A DNA stretch of 64,000 bases from Nephrocerus scutellatus (Eukaryota > Arthropoda > Insecta > Diptera > Pipunculidae), in NCBI GenBank assembly GCA_947095585.1, contig OX352765.1, positions 28,488,254 to 28,552,253 on the forward strand, written 5' to 3'. This document shows, piece after piece, positions 56,276-64,000 of the stretch. The notes under the pieces are model-generated. The model had not been told where the DNA came from and did not search any database. It saw nothing but the letters and a program-made list of their open reading frames with translations. The translations under genes and the position numbers were made by a program. How positions within the stretch are numbered: position 1 is the stretch's first letter; every line of letters begins with the position of its first letter.

Positions 56276-57212
56276 TATATTAAGATTACGCCCGAAAGTT
56301 TGTTTGTTTGGGTATTTGTTTGTGGCCGAATCTTGTGATCTTTTATTAATCCCTTTCCTAAAGCCTGATTTTATAAACATGGTTGTTGGTTTTTGTAAAC
56401 TTTTATTTAACTTCACTTGACCCCTGTTTGTCTGTATTTTCCTTTTTAACCACATTCACCTAGACAATGTGCATGTGCAATTAGTTAGACTTCTTTGAGG
56501 TCTTTTTAAACCACCTTTCACACGACCCGAAAGTTTGTTTGCTTGTTTGCTTATTTGCTTATTTGCTTATTTGCTTGTTTGTTTGTTTGTTTGTTTGTTT
56601 GTTTGTTATTTGTTTGTTTGGGTTTTTTTTGGTTTGTTTGTTTGTTTGCTTGTTTGTTTGTTGGTTTGTATGTTTTATGTTGTTTGTTTTTTATGTTTGT
56701 TTTTTGTTGTTTCTTTTTTGTTTGTTTTTTTTTTGTTTTGTTTGTTTTTTTGTTGTTTGCTTGCTTGTTTGTTTATTTTTTGTTTGTTTTTTTTATTTAT
56801 TTGGTTGTTTGTTTTTGTTTGTTTGGTTTTTCGGCTGGTTGTTTGTTTGGTTTTTTTTTGTTTTGGTTGTTTGGTTTTTATGTATGTTTGTTTATTGGTT
56901 TTGTTTTTTGGTTGTTTGTTTGGTTGTTCGGGTGTTTGTTTTTTTGTGGGTTTGTCGCCGAATCTAGTGTCAGCCCGATTTTATTCAAAAAGGGACTACC
57001 CTATATATATTTCTTCAAATATATCCCGATTTTAGTCATTTGCACTCATATGTGTATGTTTGATGACAACACTTTTTATAAAAATTTGGAAGTAATCGGG
57101 TTGCAGAGCCGAGGTGCTCCACTATTTTTCCGATTTTATTCAAACCTTGCACACTTGTATATATGTCCTATTAAAGAATTTACATAAAAGCATTTAATTT
57201 TTATGTGGTAAC
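56268..57212 (+). mobile_element. HINE copy E with a (TTTG)n expansion
   Basis: The left end is 'ttaatctctatattaag', the core 'gccgaatcttgtgatc' (56324) and the right end 'attaaagaatttacat' plus a decayed stem-loop and 'atgtgg' (57170-57206). Where other copies have short (CTGG)n or (GTCG)n arrays, this copy has (TTTG)n at 56298-56325 and again, hugely expanded, at 56535-56955. A second 'ccgaaagtttgtttg' start at 56527 and 'ttaacttcacttgaccc' at 56408 suggest two overlapping or nested copies. Confidence 0.6.
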
Positions 57213-57300
57213 TTTTTAAACATCATCTTTTACTCAACCAGACGAGTTTATGTGTCAAATAAACCATAACTAACTTCACGCATATTATAGAAACCCAATT

Positions 57301-59335
57301 GGGAAACCCCTTTATTAGAGTGATATGATGTTATTAAAGAGATATCAGTTGATATCGAATTTCAGTGCAATCATTTTGAGGTTGATGTATTCGAGTAATT
57401 CATATATCATATTTATCGAGTATCTGTTGTATTGTCGAATTAAACCATTGATGATGATGATGATGTTATGGGGGTAAATTAATGGCACTGCGACCCTTGT
57501 GGATCTATTGCGCCCCCCTCGACTAGCGCTGTAGGGACGGTGCCTGCCCAACCCTAGAGCACTCCCTCCATACCAATGGCCTTTAGGAACCTAATGATAT
57601 GGGGAGGTTCTAATGAATGACGTACAGGCTCGGAGAATGCGTGAGTTCCCAGCTGGCCCCTCCTCTGGCAGATCCTTTAATTTTCTTTAGGTGTCCCTTC
57701 AGCCTGCAGTGCCCTTTTAGGAACCCCGTAATGATTCTAACATTACTCCTACTTAGTCCCATTATTGATCGGGACCTCTTTGGGTTATAGCCACCCAACA
57801 TTTTTTTCGCTTGCCGTAGACCTGGGAGTTCCTCCCATCTTAATGAAGCGTTTTCTTTACTTATATTGCGTAATTCTTCACGCATAATACGGTACCCAAT
57901 TCCACAAAAGGGTTCCGGCCCTACAAGCGGGGTCTCTGCCCCTTTGTTAGCGAGCTTGTCTGCTTGTTCGTTACCTTCTATACCGATGTGTCCCGGCACC
58001 CAGTACAACTTTACTTTGTTGTTTTCACCAAGTTTGTTTAGCCTTGTTTTGCATTCTTCCACCAGTCTAGACGTGGTGTGTACTGCATCTAAAGCTTTTA
58101 GCGCGGCTTGGCTGTCTGACATGATGGCTACTTCCTGCCTCATGTTTTTTCTACTCAGATTGAATTGAGCGCATCTTTCGATGGCGTGTACCTCTGCTTG
58201 GAAGATACTCGAATAATGGCCCATTGCTTCAGAGTACTTGGTTCGTGGCCCTATTACTCCCGCACCTGTGCCCTCCGCCTTCTTTGATCCATCCGTATAC
58301 CATTTTATAGTTCCTGGGTGTATCTTGTAGTCTGTTTCGGACCTGAATTCCGACTTGGTGCTTAGTTTGACTTCATAGTTCTTTTTGAACTCCAGCTTTT
58401 GCACCATGTTGTCACATGGCATGCATGCCACAAGGGTTAGCTTGGCCAGTGAATTCATTAAGCTCCTCGCTCTGCTGCCCGTGATGCAGCCAACCTTGGT
58501 CAGGCGTACTAGGGTTTCATTGGATTTGCCCTCTACCAATATATGCAGCGGGAGTAGCCCAATGATTACCTCCATGCCCGCCGTTGGGCAGGTTCTCATA
58601 GCTCCTGTGATTAGGACACAAGCGAGTCTTTGTACCTTCTCCAATTCTCTCCTAGTGGTGCTTAGCTTGGTTCTAACTGCCCATGCCACTGCTCCGTAGG
58701 TGATCATTGGTATAACTATCATAGTGTACATCCAGTGCATTATCTTGGGGCTTACTCCCCATGATTTGCGTGCCACCCTTCTGCACACCATGAGCGCTCT
58801 CTTAGATTTTTTTATTACTGCCTGCTGATGTTTATTCCATAGCAGTCTCTTGTCTAATATCAGACCAAGGTACTTGACCTCTTCGCTGATTGGGATCACT
58901 TCACCATTGAGGGTTATTGGTCGCATTCGCCCCAATTTCCTTCTGTTAGTGAAGGGAACCAGTGTGGTTTCACTCTAAGTCCCACCTCGTGGCATCATCT
59001 GCTTGTGATATTTAGTCCATTTTGAACTATGTCAGATAGAACTTCCTCGAACTTCCCTCCGGCCACAATGACTATATCGTCCGCGTAACCCTGAGATACA
59101 GTTCCTGCTTCAGCTAGTCGCTGAAGTAGTCCGTCTACAAGGATGCTCCACAGTAGAGGGGAAAGCACTCCTCCTTGTGGACACCCTCTTGTTGTGTTAA
59201 CCATAATGGTTTTGTCACCGACTATGGTTTCTGCTGTTCTGGTGATTAGCATCTCGCACATCCATTTACTGATTGTGCCGTCTACTGTTTTCTTCTCCAG
59301 AGCATTTCTTATCGCATCATGTGATACGTTGTCAA
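57301..59335 (-). mobile_element. RNase H-type LINE, tandem copy 1 (5'-truncated)
   Basis: About 2035 bp that recur at 59356-61390 with a constant 2055-bp offset. The minus strand gives RT 'RGCPQGGVLSPLLWS' and 'GYADDIVIVAGG' (59261-58995), then a stop and a frameshift near 58960-58980, then a 441-codon frame (58935-57610). The 3' untranslated region includes (GATGAT)n at 57450-57468 and ends at 57301 without poly(A). It is joined to copy 2 by 20 bp of unrelated filler (59336-59355). Confidence 0.9.
57610..58935 (-). pseudogene. LINE ORF2 3' part with intact RNase H domain (copy 1)
   Basis: 441 open codons: RT thumb ('VKYLGLILDKRLLW', 'VIPMITYGAVAW', 'ITGAMRTCPTAGMEV'), then RNase H with 'WYTDGSKK' (Asp ~215), 'QAEVHAIE' (Glu ~248), 'MSDSQAAL' (Asp ~274) and 'VPGHIGIEGNEQADKLA' (His ~316, Asp ~326), so the D-E-D-D set is complete. 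The C-terminus has 'RIITGFLKGHC'. RNase H after RT is kept in only some non-LTR clades (I, LOA, R1-related). It is no longer continuous with the upstream RT because of a TGA for Trp and a frameshift, so the whole is classed as a pseudogene. Confidence 0.85.
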
Positions 59336-59355
59336 CCGGGATGACCGGGTGATAC

Positions 59356-61668
59356 GGGAAACCCCTTTATTAGAGTGATATGATGTTATTAAAGAGATAT
59401 CAGTTGATATCGAATTTCAGTGCAATCATTTTGAGGTTGATGTATTCGAGTAATTCATATATCATATTTATCGAGTATCTGTTGTATTGTCGAATTAAAC
59501 CATTGATGATGATGATGATGTTATGGGGGTAAATTAATGGCACTGCGACCCTTGTGGATCTATTGCGCCCCCCTCGACTAGCGCTGTAGGGACGGTGCCT
59601 GCCCAACCCTAGAGCACTCCCTCCATACCAATGGCCTTTAGGAACCTAATGATATGGGGAGGTTCTAATGAATGACGTACAGGCTCGGAGAATGCGTGAG
59701 TTCCCAGCTGGCCCCTCCTCTGGCAGATCCTTTAATTTTCTTTAGGTGTCCCTTCAGCCTGCAGTGCCCTTTTAGGAACCCCGTAATGATTCTAACATTA
59801 CTCCTACTTAGTCCCATTATTGATCGGGACCTCTTTGGGTTATAGCCACCCAACATTTTTTTCGCTTGCCGTAGACCTGGGAGTTCCTCCCATCTTAATG
59901 AAGCGTTTTCTTTACTTATATTGCGTAATTCTTCACGCATAATACGGTACCCAATTCCACAAAAGGGTTCCGGCCCTACAAGCGGGGTCTCTGCCCCTTT
60001 GTTAGCGAGCTTGTCTGCTTGTTCGTTACCTTCTATACCGATGTGTCCCGGCACCCAGTACAACTTTACTTTGTTGTTTTCACCAAGTTTGTTTAGCCTT
60101 GTTTTGCATTCTTCCACCAGTCTAGACGTGGTGTGTACTGCATCTAAAGCTTTTAGCGCGGCTTGGCTGTCTGACATGATGGCTACTTCCTGCCTCATGT
60201 TTTTTCTACTCAGATTGAATTGAGCGCATCTTTCGATGGCGTGTACCTCTGCTTGGAAGATACTCGAATAATGGCCCATTGCTTCAGAGTACTTGGTTCG
60301 TGGCCCTATTACTCCCGCACCTGTGCCCTCCGCCTTCTTTGATCCATCCGTATACCATTTTATAGTTCCTGGGTGTATCTTGTAGTCTGTTTCGGACCTG
60401 AATTCCGACTTGGTGCTTAGTTTGACTTCATAGTTCTTTTTGAACTCCAGCTTTTGCACCATGTTGTCACATGGCATGCATGCCACAAGGGTTAGCTTGG
60501 CCAGTGAATTCATTAAGCTCCTCGCTCTGCTGCCCGTGATGCAGCCAACCTTGGTCAGGCGTACTAGGGTTTCATTGGATTTGCCCTCTACCAATATATG
60601 CAGCGGGAGTAGCCCAATGATTACCTCCATGCCCGCCGTTGGGCAGGTTCTCATAGCTCCTGTGATTAGGACACAAGCGAGTCTTTGTACCTTCTCCAAT
60701 TCTCTCCTAGTGGTGCTTAGCTTGGTTCTAACTGCCCATGCCACTGCTCCGTAGGTGATCATTGGTATAACTATCATAGTGTACATCCAGTGCATTATCT
60801 TGGGGCTTACTCCCCATGATTTGCGTGCCACCCTTCTGCACACCATGAGCGCTCTCTTAGATTTTTTTATTACTGCCTGCTGATGTTTATTCCATAGCAG
60901 TCTCTTGTCTAATATCAGACCAAGGTACTTGACCTCTTCGCTGATTGGGATCACTTCACCATTGAGGGTTATTGGTCGCATTCGCCCCAATTTCCTTCTG
61001 TTAGTGAAGGGAACCAGTGTGGTTTCACTCTAAGTCCCACCTCGTGGCATCATCTGCTTGTGATATTTAGTCCATTTTGAACTATGTCAGATAGAACTTC
61101 CTCGAACTTCCCTCCGGCCACAATGACTATATCGTCCGCGTAACCCTGAGATACAGTTCCTGCTTCAGCTAGTCGCTGAAGTAGTCCGTCTACAAGGATG
61201 CTCCACAGTAGAGGGGAAAGCACTCCTCCTTGTGGACACCCTCTTGTTGTGTTAACCATAATGGTTTTGTCACCGACTATGGTTTCTGCTGTTCTGGTGA
61301 TTAGCATCTCGCACATCCATTTACTGATTGTGCCGTCTACTGTTTTCTTCTCCAGAGCATTTCTTATCGCATCATGTGATACGTTGTCAAACGCCCCTTC
61401 GATATCTAGGAAGGCGCATAGAGCGATTTCCTTACTGGCGAGTGAGCCCTCTATGTTTTCCGTCAGTTCCCACAGTGCGGTCTCCGTAGATCTGCCCGCT
61501 CTGTATGCGTGTTGACTGGAATGCAGTGGTTCTTTTACCAGTGTAGTCGACCTTACATAGTTGTTCTATGACCTTTTCAATAGTCTTTAGAACAAACGAA
61601 GTGAGGCTGATTGGTCTGTAGGACTTTGGGTGTGTGGGATCCTTCTTTGTATCTTGCCGCTACATGCT
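59356..61668 (-). mobile_element. RNase H-type LINE, tandem copy 2 (longer 5' side)
   Basis: Repeats copy 1 base for base as far as can be judged, then continues 5' for about 280 bp more (61391-61668) into RT: 'RPISLTSFVLKTIEKVIEQL' at 61620-61560. It ends abruptly in AT-rich DNA near 61668, so it is 5'-truncated as well. Confidence 0.9.
59665..60990 (-). pseudogene. LINE ORF2 3' part with intact RNase H domain (copy 2)
   Basis: The protein is identical, residue for residue, to the 441-codon frame at 57610-58935, including the D-E-D-D RNase H residues. The upstream RT piece (61316-61050) is also identical and carries the same TGA and frameshift at the same places. Identical lesions in both copies mean they arose by duplication of one already damaged copy, or by an assembly error, rather than by two retrotransposition events from an active parent. 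Confidence 0.85.
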
Positions 61669-61989
61669 TTTCGTTGTATTAATAATAATTAAAATGATGC
61701 GATGTTAAGTTTTAATTTAATTAATTTTTTAAATAATTTTTTAAAATTACCATTCCACAAATTCGCTTTGGATTCCATTAGTTGACTACGTGCCTGTCTC
61801 AATGAAATCACGTAACAATTAGATTGCAAGGAGAAGTTGATCGACTCGCCAGATTTGTAGTAAACGGACCTGTGAAGTTAAATAAAGTGCGGCAGGTTTT
61901 AGTTCGTTTGAAAAATGTATATTAAATAAAAATGTAGCAAATATTTTCAAATGACTAGAACTTTATACCCAAGAGTACATCTTCCGATT

Positions 61990-62930
61990 AATTATGGAAT
62001 ACTATTTCATTCAAATGACTGGCTCGGCTAGATCTGCAGTATTCTGTCGACCCAATTTTTCAGTACAATATCAATTGTTTGAGTCTCTATTTCACCAATA
62101 GTCACTTCAATTGCGACTTTCAAAGCTTAAATCGTCTCCGGAAATAAGCAAAACATTTGACCTTGTCCCCACAATTAATACAGTCCAACGGAGTCAAATC
62201 ACAGCTCGTAGGCGGCCAGTAAACATCGCCACTTCGACTAATAATTCGATCTTCGAAAATAGGGCTCAAAACATCGATTGTATCCTTGGTTGTGTTTGGC
62301 AGTGGCGCCGGCCTGTTCAGACCAAATGTCAGCCAAGTCTTCCTCTTCAATCGTACGGAATAAAAAGTCAGTTATCGTGACTAACATGACATGACATGAC
62401 ATGACATTGACTGTTAGTGTGACTTCTTGCTTATTTTTGAAGAAAAATTGACCTATGATGCCTTTGGACCATACTCTAACACCAAACATTAACTCGTTTT
62501 TGACGTCAATTTGCCAATTGTTGTGGATTTTCTCTGCTCCAAGTACGGCTTGTTCACATAACCACCGAGGTGAATATGAGCTTCCTCAGAAAAGATCATT
62601 TTTTGGTAAAAATTCTCGTGTTCTTCCAACCGATAATTGATCCATTCAGCGAAGCGATGGACGCATGGTGAACTGCTTCAAGTTTTGAATCAATTGGACT
62701 TTGTAGGCTTTCATATCGAGACCGGCGATGAGGAACGTGTGTATTGCCTATTAACATGCCAGTCGAACGAACTTTATTAACTAATTTCCTCACACTGTTC
62801 TCAGTTTACGCTTCATTTCTACCGAATTTAGTACGCAGTTTTAATTTCACAACACTGATCAAGTGTATATCTACTCATTTTGTTCTTCGGGAATATAATA
62901 CTGAATTTCTGTATCTTGACAAATGACATT
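61990..62930 (-). pseudogene. Mariner-like transposase, nearly full length but decayed
   Basis: The minus strand from the ATG near 62860 reads 'MSRYTLDQ', then 'FVKKVRSTGM' (~62750), 'KMIFSEEAHIHLGGYVNK' (~62600-62550; the first catalytic residue Asp is now Glu), 'GVRVWSKGIIGQFFF' (62485-62440), 'WSEQAGATAKH' where 'QQDGATCH' is expected, 'YWPPTSCDLTPLD' (62230-62195), and 'TIDIVLKNWVDRI' (~62060). All blocks occur in the order seen in the insect 'HFHLGGYVNKQN' mariner-like group. Multiple frameshifts and loss of two catalytic Asp show it is inactive. Confidence 0.8.
62381..62406. repeat. (ACATG)n microsatellite inside the dead transposase
   Basis: Five tandem copies of acatg in place of conserved coding sequence, an expansion that happened after the element died. 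Confidence 0.85.
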
Positions 62931-62949
62931 AGAGCTATGAGCGGCGAAA

Positions 62950-64000
62950 TAACCACATGTTCGAAAACAAACCAAACGATGCTACCCTAACCCGCTAGTG
63001 AATTTTTTAAGAATTCAAAATGAAAATGAATGAAAATTTTAAATTTGTCTTTAGCTTTAGCTTTTGGAATACATAGATGCATTTCTTTTTTTCTTTTGCA
63101 TTTTTTGCCGCCTAGATATTGTCTTTATGGCATTTGCATTTGCAGATTTTCACCACAGATAAGAAGATTATATATATAAGTATAATAAATTATGCCATAA
63201 TTTGTCATACGAGTTCGCCTTGAAACGGAGATGCATACTTCCTGTTGTCTACCCTAGTATGAGCGATGTGCATTTCAAGAAACTCAAGTAGAATAGTAAT
63301 CGAAATCGATATCGATTTTTTAAGTTCTCGCAAATTAATTCCACAACTAGTATAGGCAGAAGCAAACATTAGACTGCAAATATTAAACGAAAAGGTTCTT
63401 GGATTTCTTTGTCTAGACCTGGTTTGGTGTATTGGAATTGTGTCGATTCGACCTTTACTAATGGTGGGTACATACATAATTTGGTGTTCTATTGATTTGA
63501 ATAGTAGGTAATAGTAGCGATAGTGATTGGTGATTCTTAACCACATTTTATACTGTATTATGTAACCACTGCAGTTGCACCACAACCAACACACATCCAC
63601 CCACATTACAACAAAATGAAAGCAACGCAAATTGTAAAACTTGCTTTTGCAATATTCGAGCGTTAAGTGTTTGTGTAGTGCTGCATCCTGTTGGTTGCAA
63701 GTAGAGAACTCGATACGAAAAGTGGTGCGTATCAAAATACTTAACATGGAAAATACGTATTCGGTACACATATCAAATATCATCTGCGAATCGAGTCAGA
63801 GGTAAAATAATTTGCTCACCTTAATAGCATGAATAGCTTAGTTTTTGCTTAATTTCTTTTTAGTTTTTACGATTGTATAGCTTTACTTTATGATGAAGCT
63901 CAACCACATCGAGTGCATGTGCGCGTCTGTGTTTGCAAGTTATTAATTTCGATATTTGCTTGGTGCGTTGTATTCGATTTCACATTACCAATAAAGAAAT
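62950..64000. other. No recognised gene (within inferred Abl intron)
   Basis: A 192-codon minus frame (63783-63205) has mixed hydrophobic composition but no domain, and a second overlapping frame exists; neither looks conserved. Confidence 0.4.

Larger units (their letters stand above)
42498..64000 (+). other. Abl intron 1 (at least 21.5 kb, inferred)
   Basis: No sequence resembling the next Abl coding block (the SH3 domain and the proline-rich stretch before it) or any other host gene was found to the window end. A very long first intron is known for Drosophila Abl. All elements listed from 42.9 kb on therefore probably sit in this intron. Confidence 0.65.

Noticed and set aside
56007..56420. 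137-codon frame with an internal protein repeat
   Set aside because: Caused by the 135-bp tandem duplication being a multiple of three; no domain.
56535..57187. Long Cys/Phe-rich open frames resembling membrane proteins
   Set aside because: They arise from a stop-free TTTG repeat open in all three frames and lie inside a non-coding transposon copy.
58385..58699. 104-codon plus frame, repeated at 60440-60754
   Set aside because: Antisense to the LINE RT/RNase H frame; identical duplication explains its recurrence.
63205..63783. 192-codon minus-strand frame
   Set aside because: No recognisable domain, an overlapping alternative frame, and biased composition; most likely chance within the Abl intron.

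Overview
This window is eukaryotic nuclear DNA from a higher (cyclorrhaphan) fly. It is AT-rich, its genes are split by GT-AG introns, and its non-LTR, Helitron/Helentron-like, mariner and Penelope elements are of insect type. The best-preserved coding sequence is very close to Drosophila. The transposon load suggests a large dipteran genome, perhaps a tephritid fruit fly, but the sequence alone does not settle that.

Only three host genes could be supported. (1) Baldspot/ELOVL6, a fatty-acid elongase on the + strand: the last two coding exons lie at 26740-26877 and 29718-30357, and the upstream exons were not found. (2) mbf1, the transcriptional coactivator, on the - strand: complete in three coding exons between 36921 and 35625. 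(3) Abl tyrosine kinase, + strand: only the first coding exon, 42194-42497. No second Abl exon is visible, so 42498 to the window end is probably all Abl intron 1. Baldspot - mbf1 - Abl looks like a conserved gene neighbourhood (from memory, Abl and Baldspot both map to polytene band 73B in D. melanogaster).

Almost everything else is transposable-element debris. 1-9 kb holds a degenerate LINE, a tandem repeat with hairpins, a Tc1/mariner-type element with inverted repeats over 400 bp long, a Helitron 3' end and two copies of a Helentron-like non-autonomous element (called HINE here). 9-13.5 kb holds a dead mariner, an RTE-like LINE, a tRNA-headed SINE and a satellite array. 13.5-19.5 kb is a nested structure: a HINE whose (GT)n tract carries a 5.5-kb R1-clade LINE, whose ORF1 is in turn split by another HINE. 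21-25 kb has LINE and mariner-type remnants and a solo LTR. The Baldspot intron contains an RNase H-type LINE fragment, a minisatellite and a MITE. 30.6-32.6 kb, just after Baldspot, holds a foldback-like element and two MITEs. 32.9-34.8 kb is a Helitron end plus LINE pieces. 38-39.3 kb has a Penelope-like endonuclease fragment interrupted by the SINE, and another MITE. The Abl intron holds more mariner-type remnants, several LINEs, a broken LTR, a SINE inside a LINE with perfect 14-bp target duplications, a (TTTG)n-expanded HINE and a 2055-bp tandem duplication of an RNase H-bearing LINE.

The most informative signals are the HINE family and its link to microsatellites, the R1-clade LINE sitting in an (AC)n tract, the SINE family, a LINE-LINE junction shared by two loci, and the long-inverted-repeat elements. 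No CRISPR array, rRNA or genuine tRNA gene was recognised.
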